Assembly (NCBI RefSeq): GCF_024170505.1
Contig: NZ_JALJYG010000002.1
Span: forward strand, 124,001 to 188,000
Reading direction: 5' to 3'
Origin: Methanocalculus alkaliphilus
GTDB lineage: Archaea; Halobacteriota; Methanomicrobia; Methanomicrobiales; Methanocorpusculaceae
Length of the DNA: 64,000 bases
In this document: one piece after another, positions 19,333 through 27,593 of the stretch
Numbering within the stretch: the stretch's first letter is position 1
Layout of the letters: every line of letters starts with the position of its first letter
Translations under genes and position numbers: made by a program
The notes under the pieces: model-generated
Databases searched by the model: none
The model's input: only the letters and a program-made list of their open reading frames with translations
Told to the model about the DNA's origin: nothing

Positions 19333-20377
19333 ATGATAACGCCCTCCGCAGTTCGGACTCAGGAACATCCCCGATGATCGAATGGGCGATGATTCTGAGG
19401 TTAATCACCTCATTCTGCTTTGCCCATATATAAGCAACGGGGATCGCAATGCTGAGGGGTTCCCTGAGGAAATTCTTACAGCCCTTCTCTATCATGAACC
19501 GTTCAAGTTCCCGCTCTATCACGGAAATCCTTCCTGCAGATATACATTCAGGCTGGATCCCACCGAGAAACCCATATGGCGTGGTGCCAAGCTCCACAAG
19601 AATATCGGGAATGCTCCCCGATGATGCGAGGGATTCCAGCCGCTCGATACTGAGGTAACGGCCACCATCGATGAGATAGTCGCGTATCGTCTCATCCTGC
19701 ATCTTCTCTCTGGTGATCCTGAGGAGGGTTCTGATGTTGGTGATATCAATCTCGGTGGTGATCATATCCAGTATGATCTGCTGATCATAGTGCTCAGGAT
19801 TATCAAGGAGGGAAAGAGCCCGCTCATAATAGTACCGATCAAGGGGAAGCTCGAGTACAGCGAGATCCCGTGTATCAAGATATGCAGGCAGGTTGCGGGT
19901 GAGGGGACGGGAGTAGTCAATCCTCCATGTTGCAAGGAGATCAATGATAGCCCGGACATCCGGCTGTTTTGAGAGTTCGAGGAGGGCGGCCATATCCAGC
20001 TCGCCCGCCGGCAGAAGACAGTCACGGATCTCGTTTGTGGGGGCATTGATCTTCTTCCCGCGAAGGAGGGTCTTGATGTTCTGGATATCCCATCTGTTGA
20101 GGATAATCCTGATATAGACCTCCTCCCTCTCTCCGGCAAAGAGGGAGAGTACCTTCTGAAACGCCCGGATAAGATCCCGTCTCAGGGCAACCTCGATACG
20201 CTCCAGGCCTGCAGATTCTATACCGGCTTTCTGAAGCTCTTCACGATAGGCCGTCTCTTCAAGAGATGAGATGAAGGCATCAAGATCCGGCTTATTTGTA
20301 AGTTCATCGAGATCATGGGTGGTAAGGAGACGGCTCTTCATCCCCTTGATTCGTGCATTCACGTACCCGTACTCCAT
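19325..20377 (-). CDS. atpC: A-type ATP synthase subunit C (stalk adaptor)
   Basis: A 350-residue subunit C, the socket that joins the central stalk to the membrane c-ring. It begins MEYGYVNARIKGMKSRLL, the conserved start of the family, and carries three similar helical repeats including two ..WDIQNIKTLLRGK-like segments. The ATG at 20377 is preceded by GGTGGT about 8 nt upstream; the ATG at 20389 is also possible. It overlaps the end of atpE. Confidence 0.93.
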   Translation of the reverse strand: MEYGYVNARIKGMKSRLLTTHDLDELTNKPDLDAFISSLEETAYREELQKAGIESAGLERIEVALRRDLIRAFQKVLSLFAGEREEVYIRIILNRWDIQNIKTLLRGKKINAPTNEIRDCLLPAGELDMAALLELSKQPDVRAIIDLLATWRIDYSRPLTRNLPAYLDTRDLAVLELPLDRYYYERALSLLDNPEHYDQQIILDMITTEIDITNIRTLLRITREKMQDETIRDYLIDGGRYLSIERLESLASSGSIPDILVELGTTPYGFLGGIQPECISAGRISVIERELERFMIEKGCKNFLREPLSIAIPVAYIWAKQNEVINLRIIAHSIIGDVPESELRRALSYV

Positions 20378-20378
20378 C

Positions 20379-20954
20379 CTAACCACCATTCAGTATTCGA
20401 AAGACCTCGGATCTGAGAGCCTCCTTTGATCGCTGTAGCCTGGATTCAAGGGTATTTTGTACTGTGAGGGATCCATCTGATGAGCGTGCGATAATCCCGC
20501 CCATACAGGTAATATCTGGAATAATGGAGATATCAAGCCCATGAGATGCGACAATATCCTCGCAGAGGTCAAGATCCCGCTCATCGATATGCAGGGTAAA
20601 CGAACCCTCCATCTCCCCGGTGAGGCCGTTTATGGCCTTTTCGAGAAAACTCCGGTACCGTGGATCTTCCCTGATGGTTTCAAGCTCTCTCTCAGCCTCC
20701 AAAAACGCCGTATGAAAGATCTCATCCCTGGTCCGGAGAATATCAAGCTTGTTCTTCTCCCTGGCGGTAAGGATTGCAGATCGCTCCATAGCAATAGCTC
20801 TCTGTGCAGATGCAAGGTGCTGGTCACGTATCTTCTCTCCTTCGCGTCCCGCCTCTTCCCTGATCCGCTCTACCAGACCTTCGGCTGCCTGCTGTATCTC
20901 TCGAATCTTCTCCTCTGCACTCAGTTCTACCGTTTCGATCAGGTGCTCATACAT
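20379..20954 (-). CDS. atpE: A-type ATP synthase subunit E (peripheral stalk)
   Basis: A 191-residue subunit E. The N-terminal 90 residues are a charged coiled coil that pairs with subunit H, and the C-terminal part is the globular head that contacts A1, with a GGIIARSSDGSLTVQNTLE segment diagnostic of the family. It is separated from atpK by 88 bases that hold a stem-loop. Confidence 0.93.
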   Translation of the reverse strand: MYEHLIETVELSAEEKIREIQQAAEGLVERIREEAGREGEKIRDQHLASAQRAIAMERSAILTAREKNKLDILRTRDEIFHTAFLEAERELETIREDPRYRSFLEKAINGLTGEMEGSFTLHIDERDLDLCEDIVASHGLDISIIPDITCMGGIIARSSDGSLTVQNTLESRLQRSKEALRSEVFRILNGG

Positions 20955-20997
20955 ACGCAGTCACATCCTCCTCTATCAGGCATAGGTGAACAGATCT

Positions 20998-21025
20998 CCT
21001 CTTCCCCGTATCCGGAGGGGAGAGG
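20998..21025 (-). other. Stem-loop downstream of atpK
   Basis: On the transcript strand, CCTCTCCCC and GGGGAAGAGG can pair around a 9-base loop, with one mismatch. It lies 18 bases after the atpK stop and before atpE, and has no following T tract, so it looks more like an mRNA 3'-end stabiliser or processing site than a terminator. Confidence 0.5.
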
Positions 21026-21042
21026 GTACGCAATGATACACC

Positions 21043-21270
21043 CTATATCATGACCAGGATCATTGCAGCAATCACAAATCCAAGGATTGCAATCGTCTCG
21101 GGAATAGCAAGAAATATCAGCATATACCCGAATGTCTCGGGCCGTTCTGCCACAGTTCCTGCTCCTGCAGAGCCTATTCGTGCCATCGCAATTCCGGCAC
21201 CGAGCGCTCCGAGGCCAAATGCAATTGCCGCTCCGATTGGTATATACCAGTCCATATCCATTACCTGCAT
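21043..21270 (-). CDS. atpK: A-type ATP synthase subunit K (membrane c-ring proteolipid)
   Basis: A 75-residue two-helix proteolipid. Helix 1 is Gly/Ala-rich (residues about 10-32), a polar loop with ERPE follows, and helix 2 carries the ion-binding Glu58 in AIPETIAIL. One hairpin is the usual archaeal form; duplicated versions occur in some methanogens. Ion specificity (H+ or Na+) cannot be settled by eye. Three in-frame ATGs (21270, 21261, 21255) are possible; the last has AGGT about 8 nt upstream. It is flanked on both sides by stem-loops. Confidence 0.93.
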   Translation of the reverse strand: MQVMDMDWYIPIGAAIAFGLGALGAGIAMARIGSAGAGTVAERPETFGYMLIFLAIPETIAILGFVIAAMILVMI

Positions 21271-21274
21271 GTAC

Positions 21275-21288
21275 CGCCGTTTTCGGCG
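21275..21288 (-). other. Small hairpin just before the atpK start
   Basis: A perfect hairpin CGCCG-AAAA-CGGCG on the transcript strand, ending 4 bases before the first atpK ATG. It could hide or set that start, or mark a processed 5' end. Confidence 0.45.
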
Positions 21289-21319
21289 TGTATTCTCAAC
21301 TCGCTCTCCGGTATGATCT

Positions 21320-21351
21320 CTCTTCTCCGGTGACCGGCAACACCGGAAGAG
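21320..21351 (-). other. Stem-loop between atpI and atpK
   Basis: On the transcript strand CTCTTCCGGTG pairs with CACCGG..AAGAG around an 8-base loop, with a 2-base bulge: an 11-bp stem. The 134-base gap between atpI and atpK, unusual in this otherwise overlapping operon, contains this and a smaller hairpin. Confidence 0.55.
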
Positions 21352-21404
21352 TGATCTCCATCATATCATGCCACCAACCCCGAAACCATGAACTGCTGTT
21401 CTTC

Positions 21405-23348
21405 TCATCTTCGATCCCTCCTGCCAAAGGGCTTGTATAATTTTCCTCCTCCCTCCATGAATTTGGGACTGAACTCGACGATATGCAGACGAAATGAATG
21501 GAGGGAACCGATGAACATCTTCAGTCCGATGTTGAGGAGATGGATGATGGCTGCGATCAGAACACCTATCAGCGCAACCTCCATGGTTCCCCCAAGCTCG
21601 TTAGCCACCAGGGCGAGGATGACCGATGCCGTCCCGATCGCCATGATACGAGCATATGAGAGGATATTACCGACGATACTGATGACCTCAAGGCTTGCAA
21701 TGAATCCGCCTCCATAGATGATCAGGGCAAGTGCGATGACCATCATCAGAAGGCCGGGATAGAGGACGATATCAGGAAGTATCCGGGTTGCCGCTCCGAG
21801 GAGGACCAGGATACTGATGATCACCACGATCATCCCAACCTTCTCACAGATATGCTTCCTGCTTGCACAGAGGTACTTTGAGCACCTCATCTTCGCTCTC
21901 TGGTTGACAATGCCGATGAAGAGTCCAAGGAGAACATGGAAGATTCCTATCGCGATTGCCAGGACGAGCATCGGTACCATCGCATCAACCCGGTGCCAGG
22001 TCACCCCCATTATCTCCATCGGATGGAGCCAGCCCATCTGCTCTCCGAAGTCGCCGAAGAACTCCCCGAAGATATACCCGAATATGATCGTCGGAAAGGC
22101 GGCGATGATCATCAGGTTCATCAGGGGTTTGAGCCAGTCAATATCAGGGAACTTCTTCTTCATGATGAGTGCAAACCCAAGAATAACCAGTCCATACCCG
22201 ATATCTCCGACGATCAGCCCGAAGAAGATTGGAAAGAAGAGGGCGAGAAGCGGGGCTGGGTCCACCTCATTGTACTTCGGGGAGGTGATTAGCCGCACGA
22301 GGTACTCAAATGGCTTGATGAACTCAGGGCTGTCATAAAACGTCGGGGCCTCATCCATCGACTCGGGGGTCTCCGGCAGCTCGTTAATGATGACCGCCTC
22401 CCCATACTCCTTCAGGAGAAGATCGCGGGTGCGTGGGAGATATTTCCTTGGAATCCAGCCAAGAACGATGAAGGTGTAATCTGTCCGTGCAAACTTATTG
22501 TACTCCTTCAACTCCTCAAACCGATCATGGAGCAGTTGCCGAAGTACTGTCAGCTCATCATGCCACTCCGATGAGAGGGCGGCAAGTTCCTCATCAATTG
22601 ATCTGGCTTCAGAGATTGCCTCCTTCTTCCTCTCGGCATTGAGTTTCAGAACTTCGGCAAGCGGACGGCCCATGTACTGGGCCGGCAGCCGTAGCTCATT
22701 GACATTCTGGGAATAGATGAACGAGTGAACCTGCTCGGAGTATTTTCTGTTGAATATGGCGACGGTAGCAATGCTCTTTTCATCAACTGCGGCTGATATC
22801 AGTTCACACTGATTATTGGTGATCTCCATGAGGGCATCTCTGATCACCGGAAGAGCGGTCTCAAACTCTTTTTCAATGAGGATGATGGTGATCTCAAACC
22901 TCTCAAGTGTTGGAATCTGGCTTTCAATAGGGAGGATCTTCTCGATGACCCCCTGATACCGGGTGAGGTTTGCAATTGTAAATTCGAGATCACTTCTTCG
23001 TGTTATAAGGGACCGGGTCCTCTGCTCAAGAGCTGATAGTGCCTCTGTTGCCCGGTTCAGGAGAACGTCATGTCCCTCTGCCCGAAATGATCGCATAAGC
23101 TCCTTCTGCTTCTGCTGATCAGGCGTGGTCTTTGGAAATATGAGCTGGATACCCTCAATCTTTGAGATGAGACCGGAGAGTGTATCACTCTCCCCGACCT
23201 CGACCCTGCTGAGTATGGCATCACCAATCGAGATATCCCTGGAATAGTCCTCAAGATGAATGGTGCCTGCAGTATAGAGGGTATCCACGATACGGTGGAG
23301 GTCTTTTGCAGGTCCGATGACCTGTACTTTCACCATTCTCTGAAGCAT
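21405..23348 (-). CDS. atpI: A-type ATP synthase subunit I (stator a subunit)
   Basis: A 647-residue subunit I. The N-terminal half is cytoplasmic with long coiled-coil stretches, and the C-terminal half has about seven membrane helices that form the ion half-channels against the c-ring. Conserved landmarks are ALFFPIFFGLIVGDIGYG in the first helix pair and LSYARIMAIGTASVILA with the essential Arg in the late helices. It follows atpH by 9 bases. Confidence 0.95.
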   Translation of the reverse strand: MLQRMVKVQVIGPAKDLHRIVDTLYTAGTIHLEDYSRDISIGDAILSRVEVGESDTLSGLISKIEGIQLIFPKTTPDQQKQKELMRSFRAEGHDVLLNRATEALSALEQRTRSLITRRSDLEFTIANLTRYQGVIEKILPIESQIPTLERFEITIILIEKEFETALPVIRDALMEITNNQCELISAAVDEKSIATVAIFNRKYSEQVHSFIYSQNVNELRLPAQYMGRPLAEVLKLNAERKKEAISEARSIDEELAALSSEWHDELTVLRQLLHDRFEELKEYNKFARTDYTFIVLGWIPRKYLPRTRDLLLKEYGEAVIINELPETPESMDEAPTFYDSPEFIKPFEYLVRLITSPKYNEVDPAPLLALFFPIFFGLIVGDIGYGLVILGFALIMKKKFPDIDWLKPLMNLMIIAAFPTIIFGYIFGEFFGDFGEQMGWLHPMEIMGVTWHRVDAMVPMLVLAIAIGIFHVLLGLFIGIVNQRAKMRCSKYLCASRKHICEKVGMIVVIISILVLLGAATRILPDIVLYPGLLMMVIALALIIYGGGFIASLEVISIVGNILSYARIMAIGTASVILALVANELGGTMEVALIGVLIAAIIHLLNIGLKMFIGSLHSFRLHIVEFSPKFMEGGGKLYKPFGRRDRR

Positions 23349-23357
23349 CGTTCCATC

Positions 23358-23678
23358 TCATCCCGATAGTACTTCCTCGATGATCCGGCAAACAGCCTGA
23401 GGGAGGTTTGCTTCCCAGCTCTTCCGGAGGTCTTCTTTTATCCTTAGGGTCTCCCGATGCATTTCTTCAATCTCAAACTGAATCGACTCCATCTCAGCTG
23501 TATAATACTTCCTTGCCTCCAGCTTCCCCTCAGCATCGAACCGCTCGATAATCTCCCCGGCTTCCTGCTGTGCCTGCTCGACACGTGCGTTGGACTGGGA
23601 TCGGATCGCTTCAACTCGTGCGCTGATCTCCAGTTCCTTCTCCCGTATCTTCTGTAACACTGATTGTTCCGGGGACAT
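23358..23678 (-). CDS. atpH: A-type ATP synthase subunit H (peripheral stalk)
   Basis: A 106-residue, almost wholly helical, charged protein with heptad spacing, as expected for subunit H, which pairs with E to form the peripheral stalks. It is the first gene of the operon. I chose the ATG at 23678 (MSPEQSV); an ATG at 23705 would add nine residues without family support and overlap a possible leader ORF. Confidence 0.85.
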   Translation of the reverse strand: MSPEQSVLQKIREKELEISARVEAIRSQSNARVEQAQQEAGEIIERFDAEGKLEARKYYTAEMESIQFEIEEMHRETLRIKEDLRKSWEANLPQAVCRIIEEVLSG

Positions 23679-23694
23679 GAGACACCATCCGGGG

Positions 23695-23880
23695 TTATAG
23701 TCCATGACTGGATCGCAATAGTGAGGTCAGGCCATGTGATGGTGGCCGGGGTGAGGCTCGCTTCTTCGGTCGCTTCGTCGCCTCCTCAATCCTGTCATTA
23801 CACCGGGCCATGGCTATGAGTTTCAGCCGTTCGATCACACGTGACTCGCCGCCACACCCATATTCTGGTGCCTGGTGCAT
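23695..23880 (-). other. 61-codon ORF in the atp operon leader (coding status uncertain)
   Basis: The 328 bases between atpH and the next gene upstream contain this ORF. It encodes a basic peptide with a helical centre (VIERLKLIAMARCNDRIEEA) and a Lys/Arg/Pro tail. It ends with TAA 17 bases before the atpH ATG and starts about 30-35 nt after the predicted transcription start, so it would sit in the atp leader. I recognise no family. It may be a leader peptide, an extra small gene or chance; nothing else is visible in the gap apart from the promoter. Confidence 0.25.
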
Positions 23881-23937
23881 AAAGGATCAGATCCCATGTT
23901 GCGATATCCCTGAGTATACCGGATAATATACAGCCCG

Positions 23938-23947
23938 TTATTTATAG
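23938..23947 (-). promoter_or_regulatory. Probable promoter of the atp operon
   Basis: The minus strand reads CTATAAATAA, a close match to the archaeal TATA box, with a second AT-rich element (GTATATTA) at about 23924-23933. Transcription starting near 23913 would give a leader of roughly 235 nt before atpH, long for an archaeal mRNA. Confidence 0.5.
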
Positions 23948-24006
23948 TTATCTCAGAATGATAATAGAGAGAAGAAGAGGGTGTTGCGTCAGGTTTGCAA
24001 GCCTGC

Positions 24007-24336
24007 TCATTTATGTGAAGAGAGGAGCCGTGAAATCTCTTCAATGGCCGCCTTCTCCTGTATCCTCCCCTCTAAGACAGATCTCCCCGTCTGGATGATG
24101 ATCCCGATCTCATGGCACGTCAGCCTGGAGAAGGAGAACTGTTCCCAGGTGGTGCGATCGATATAGACCCAGAGATCACCAAGCATCCTTCGCATGTAAT
24201 GGATATCTTCTTCAGTGAGCGATCGCCACTCCTGTGCGATACTATTTCGTATGATCGCAAGAGCCTCCTCGACGCTTTTTTCCTTCTTCAGTTGAAATAC
24301 CCTCCGTCCGATCTCTCCCCTTGCAACATCCGGCAT
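24007..24336 (-). CDS. Conserved-looking hypothetical protein
   Basis: I do not recognise this 109-residue protein. It is charged and helical, with no membrane segment or Cys cluster. The middle contains EEDIHYMRRMLGDLWVYIDR, and there is a C-terminal helix with EEISRLLSSHK. The ATG at 24336 has a good GAGGAGA Shine-Dalgarno about 5 nt upstream and a TATA-like ATATACC before that, so it is likely a real monocistronic gene. It is divergent from the acyl-CoA synthetase. Confidence 0.6.
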   Translation of the reverse strand: MPDVARGEIGRRVFQLKKEKSVEEALAIIRNSIAQEWRSLTEEDIHYMRRMLGDLWVYIDRTTWEQFSFSRLTCHEIGIIIQTGRSVLEGRIQEKAAIEEISRLLSSHK

Positions 24337-24491
24337 ACACTCTCCTCGACACTTCGGGTATATGATAGTATTGTTATTCTGGCGATGGAACATTCTATGA
24401 TGGATATAATTATTGCTTCCACTCCTTTTGGATCATGCAAGGATGGAGCTCCTGCAAACAGGAGGATTAGAGGCTCGTATACATTTCGGAT

Positions 24492-24499
24492 CAAATAAA
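24492..24499 (+). promoter_or_regulatory. Probable TATA box of the acyl-CoA synthetase gene
   Basis: CAAATAAA lies about 30-37 nt before the ATG at 24529, consistent with a leaderless or very short-leader transcript. Confidence 0.4.
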
Positions 24500-24528
24500 T
24501 GGGTTGAAAGACTAACCTCCGATGTTTT

Positions 24529-26250
24529 ATGATCGCAAGAGATAGTGCCATCCGGGTATATGAGGACGCCGGGGATGACTTCAGGATTGATCTTCCTGAG
24601 TTCTTCAACTTCGCCTTTGATGTCGTTGATGCCTGGGCTGAAAAGGATAGAAACAAGCTCGCTCTCATATGGGTGAACCAGAAGGGGGAAGAGAAGAAGT
24701 ACAGTTTCTGGGATCTGAAGACCCTCTCAAATGAAGCGGCGAATATTCTCCTGAAGTTTGGGATCAACAAGGGTGACCGTGTCTTTGTGATGCTTCCGCG
24801 TATCCCCGAGTGGTGGATTCTGACACTTGCCCTGATGAAGCTTGGGGCGGTCTTTGCACCATCTCCGACGATGCTGACGAAAAAGGACATCATCTATCGG
24901 ATTAATGAAGGCGACTTCAAGATGGTCATCACCGATATGGAGAATGCACCGAAGTTTGAGGGGCTGCAGGACTCCTGCCCGTCACTTGCCCAGAAGATGG
25001 TCGTTGACGGGGAACGGGAGGACTGGATCAGCTATCCATTCGAACTGGCATACCCTGCTCCCGTTGCACGGACGCTGGTCCATTTCAGGAGCCTCAGAAG
25101 GACAAAGCCGACCGATCCGCTCCTGATCTTCTTCACATCCGGCACGACCGGGGAGGCGAAGATGGTGCTGCATGAACAGAGCTATGCTCTGGGTCATATC
25201 ATAACGGCACAATTCTGGCAAGATCTCAAGGAGAATGATCTCCATTTCACGGTCTCTGATACCGGGTGGGCAAAGGCGGCCTGGGGGAAGTACTTCGGCC
25301 AGTGGATCTGCGGTTCCGCCATCTTCGTCTATGATATACGGGGCCGGTTCAAGGCGACCGAGCTTCTCCCCCTGATCGAGCGGTACGGGATCACCACCTT
25401 CTGTGCCCCGCCGACGATCTACCGGATGCTGATCATCGCAGACCTCCGGAAGTTTGATTTCTCTGAACTCCGCCACTGTTGCTCTGCAGGGGAGCCGCTT
25501 AACCCTGAGGTTATCCGGATCTGGAGGGAAGGAACCGGGCACGATATTTATGAAGGGTACGGCCAGACCGAGACGGTCTGCTGCATTGCGACCTTCCCGG
25601 GGATGAAGTGCAAGTACGGCTCGATGGGGAAGCCATCGCCGGGCTGGCAGATTGAACTGCATGATGAGGAGGGGAAGCCGGTCCCTGATGGCGAGGCCGG
25701 CAGGATTGCCATAAGTCTCAATCCCCGCCCGGTCGGTCTCTTCCGGGAGTACCTCTATAATCCCGAGGCGAATGCCGAGTCATTCGTCGATGGGTTCTAC
25801 TACACAGGTGATAAGGCATACAGGGATGATGACGGGTATCTTTGGTTCGTCGGCCGGGATGATGATGTCATCAAGAGCTCCGGCTATAGGATTGGTCCCT
25901 TCGAGGTCGAGTCGGCACTCCTTGAGCACCCGGCTGTCCAGGAGGCGGCGGTCATCGGGACACCGGATATGATCCGGGGGATGGTGGTGAAGGCATTCGT
26001 CGTCCTCCATGAGAAATGCACGCCATCAGAGAAGCTGATCAAGGAGATCCAGAACCACGTGAAGCAGACGACCGCTCCGTATAAGTATCCGAGGGCGATT
26101 GAGTTTGTGGCCGAGCTTCCAAAGACGATCTCAGGAAAGATCAAGCGGGCAGAGCTTCGGGAGCGAGAGATGGCAAAAGCGGCAGGCCAGAGTGGCGATG
26201 ATGATGGCTCTGGCAGCAGGAGAGGTCTGAGGAGACCTGTTGAAGAGTAG
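24529..26250 (+). CDS. AMP-forming acyl-CoA synthetase (medium-chain / acetyl-CoA synthetase family)
   Basis: A 573-residue adenylate-forming enzyme that activates a carboxylic acid to its CoA thioester with ATP. The phosphate loop FFTSGTTGEAK is at about 201-211, YGQTET follows in the middle, YTGDKA and the hinge DDVIKSSGYRIGPFEVE come next, and the catalytic Lys is in ISGKIKRAEL near the end. The overall pattern resembles the ACSM-like synthetases of Methanosarcina, which prefer branched or medium-chain acids, so acetate may not be the substrate. Monocistronic, with a possible terminator just after it. Confidence 0.9.
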   Translation: MIARDSAIRVYEDAGDDFRIDLPEFFNFAFDVVDAWAEKDRNKLALIWVNQKGEEKKYSFWDLKTLSNEAANILLKFGINKGDRVFVMLPRIPEWWILTLALMKLGAVFAPSPTMLTKKDIIYRINEGDFKMVITDMENAPKFEGLQDSCPSLAQKMVVDGEREDWISYPFELAYPAPVARTLVHFRSLRRTKPTDPLLIFFTSGTTGEAKMVLHEQSYALGHIITAQFWQDLKENDLHFTVSDTGWAKAAWGKYFGQWICGSAIFVYDIRGRFKATELLPLIERYGITTFCAPPTIYRMLIIADLRKFDFSELRHCCSAGEPLNPEVIRIWREGTGHDIYEGYGQTETVCCIATFPGMKCKYGSMGKPSPGWQIELHDEEGKPVPDGEAGRIAISLNPRPVGLFREYLYNPEANAESFVDGFYYTGDKAYRDDDGYLWFVGRDDDVIKSSGYRIGPFEVESALLEHPAVQEAAVIGTPDMIRGMVVKAFVVLHEKCTPSEKLIKEIQNHVKQTTAPYKYPRAIEFVAELPKTISGKIKRAELREREMAKAAGQSGDDDGSGSRRGLRRPVEE

Positions 26251-26267
26251 ATGGATGAGATCATGAT

Positions 26268-26316
26268 GAAGGGTGTACCCCCTTTCGTGCATCCCCTTTT
26301 TCCCTGGTTTTTTGGA
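26268..26316 (+). terminator. Possible terminator of the acyl-CoA synthetase gene
   Basis: A short GAAGGG/CCCTTTC stem-loop, followed by T5 and T6 tracts within 35 bases. It lies 17 bases after the stop codon and before the tRNA promoter. Confidence 0.4.
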
Positions 26317-26328
26317 ATCGAAGTGCAC

Positions 26329-26337
26329 ATATTTATA
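26329..26337 (+). promoter_or_regulatory. TATA box of tRNA-Leu
   Basis: ATATTTATA lies 33-41 nt upstream of the mature tRNA 5' end, which places transcription start a few bases before the tRNA. Confidence 0.6.
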
Positions 26338-26369
26338 CCTCAGAAGAGCAAAGATTAAAGAGCAACGGC

Positions 26370-26454
26370 GCGAGGGTTGCCGAGCCAGGTCAAAGGCGAT
26401 AGGTTCAGGGCCTATTCATGTAGGTGTTCGCCGGTTCGAATCCGGTCCCTCGCA
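26370..26454 (+). tRNA. tRNA-Leu (anticodon CAG)
   Basis: A class II tRNA of 85 bases. The acceptor arms GCGAGGG/CCCTCGC pair fully. The D arm is GCC...GGC, the anticodon stem ATAGG/CCTAT encloses a loop TTCAGGG (anticodon CAG), and a long variable arm follows. The T arm is GCCGG-TTCGAAT-CCGGT. The discriminator is A, the leucine identity base, and no CCA is encoded. No intron is visible. A run of T follows at the 3' end. Confidence 0.93.
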
Positions 26455-26559
26455 TTTTCTTATTCTATTATTCTCTATCAATTGATAGTATTCTCGCCTT
26501 CGGGTCATTTCCTCATCAGGAGCATCTGATCAATAATCTCGTCTTGATGAATAGAAGGT

Positions 26560-26568
26560 TTTATAAAT
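26560..26568 (+). promoter_or_regulatory. TATA box of the acetyltransferase gene
   Basis: TTTATAAAT lies about 35-43 nt before the ATG at 26603, giving a short leader. The surrounding 100 bases are markedly AT-rich. Confidence 0.5.
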
Positions 26569-26602
26569 AAGTCCATTATATTTAGACATATTAGGGAATG
26601 AT

Positions 26603-27157
26603 ATGGATAAAAAGATTTTATTATCGCTTTTCAATAGGTCTTATCGAACTATTCGAGACTATATGGGATCCCTTTCCTTATATAAATTTTATAATTTCAA
26701 AAAAAAGACGAAATCATGTGATCAGGCAGACCTGCCGGATGTGATACGTCTTTATCAACAAAATTTTGATGGTGGTCACGAAGCCAGCATTGAGAGGTAT
26801 CAGAGGTTATTCAAACATACTTTTTATATAATAAAAAATGAAGAGGGTGAAATGATGGGTTATTGTTTATATACCATCCATTTTTCCATTCAGAACCAAA
26901 ATATCATTCGATATGCTACAATTTACTCCTTTGCGGTCGATGACAGGTTTCAAGGAGAGGGTATAGGCGGCACCTTATTATCAGAAAGTATTACTGAATT
27001 AAAGAATAATAATATATATGTCATTCGATTATTTGTGGATATGCTGAATTCTCCCGCGGTTCATTTATATAAAAAATTTAACTTCAATATACAGGGAACT
27101 ATTGAGAATAGATGTGGGCAAGGAAAGAAATGTTATAGTATGGAATTATTACTCTAA
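26603..27157 (+). CDS. GNAT-family N-acetyltransferase, AT-rich and probably acquired
   Basis: A 184-residue protein with an N-terminal basic lead and a GNAT domain. Motif A is RFQGEGIGGTLL at about residues 115-126, preceded by the YSFAVDD strand and followed by the FVDMLNSPAVHLYKKFNF segment typical of RimI-like enzymes. The substrate is unknown. The gene uses AT-rich codons (TTA, ATA, AAA, TTT) throughout, unlike its neighbours, and starts 149 bases after tRNA-Leu, a common integration spot. No integrase or direct repeat of the tRNA end was found. Confidence 0.75.
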   Translation: MDKKILLSLFNRSYRTIRDYMGSLSLYKFYNFKKKTKSCDQADLPDVIRLYQQNFDGGHEASIERYQRLFKHTFYIIKNEEGEMMGYCLYTIHFSIQNQNIIRYATIYSFAVDDRFQGEGIGGTLLSESITELKNNNIYVIRLFVDMLNSPAVHLYKKFNFNIQGTIENRCGQGKKCYSMELLL

Positions 27158-27526
27158 ATGAAACCCATGGAAAGAATGCTCTTTTATCATGAGTCATTTC
27201 TTCATAATAGCCAAATATTCACAGCGGGCTTTCTTATTCTGGTATCTCTCCTTATCTTCGTTCTTATAACCGCAATCTCGGTTCGCTGGCAGGGGGGCAT
27301 TGATCCTGAGGCGCTGAAACGGGAGGATCTGCGGATCGAGTACAAAGACTGGATCAGCAACGGCCGCTATACGGGGCTGAGGAATACCGAAATGATCGAG
27401 CTTGCATCACTGGAAGATCTCGTTGCTGCGGCGGTCGATATGAACCAGCGTGTCATCTATGATGAGAAGAGCGGGATCTACTTCTTTGTTGTCAATAATC
27501 TGATGTATCAGTATTTGGAAAACTGA
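27158..27526 (+). CDS. Single-pass membrane protein with DUF5305-like tail
   Basis: A 122-residue protein with one hydrophobic helix at about 22-42 and a C-terminal domain. The pattern (WISNG, then ELASLEDLVAAAVD, then RVIYDEKSGIYFFV..LMYQY) reminds me of the end of archaeal DUF5305 proteins; full-length members are larger, so this is either a short form or a truncated one. It begins at the base after the acetyltransferase stop. Base composition changes inside it: the first ~70 bases are AT-rich like the preceding gene, the rest matches the genome. Confidence 0.55.
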   Translation: MKPMERMLFYHESFLHNSQIFTAGFLILVSLLIFVLITAISVRWQGGIDPEALKREDLRIEYKDWISNGRYTGLRNTEMIELASLEDLVAAAVDMNQRVIYDEKSGIYFFVVNNLMYQYLEN

Positions 27527-27529
27527 TAC

Positions 27530-27578
27530 CAGGGTATCCCCTTCCCAACTTTTTTACAAAACCCGACCCGATACCCTG
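27530..27578. terminator. Convergent terminator-like inverted repeat
   Basis: CAGGGTATC at 27530-27538 and GATACCCTG at 27570-27578 are perfect inverted repeats around a centre that includes a T6 tract. It lies between two converging genes and could end transcription from both sides. Confidence 0.45.
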
Positions 27579-27593
27579 ATTCATTCCGGGTAT

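Noticed and set aside
23835-24044. 69-codon open frame on the minus strand over the atp promoter
   Set aside because: It runs through the TATA box and overlaps the end of the next gene, has no ribosome-binding site and no conserved look.
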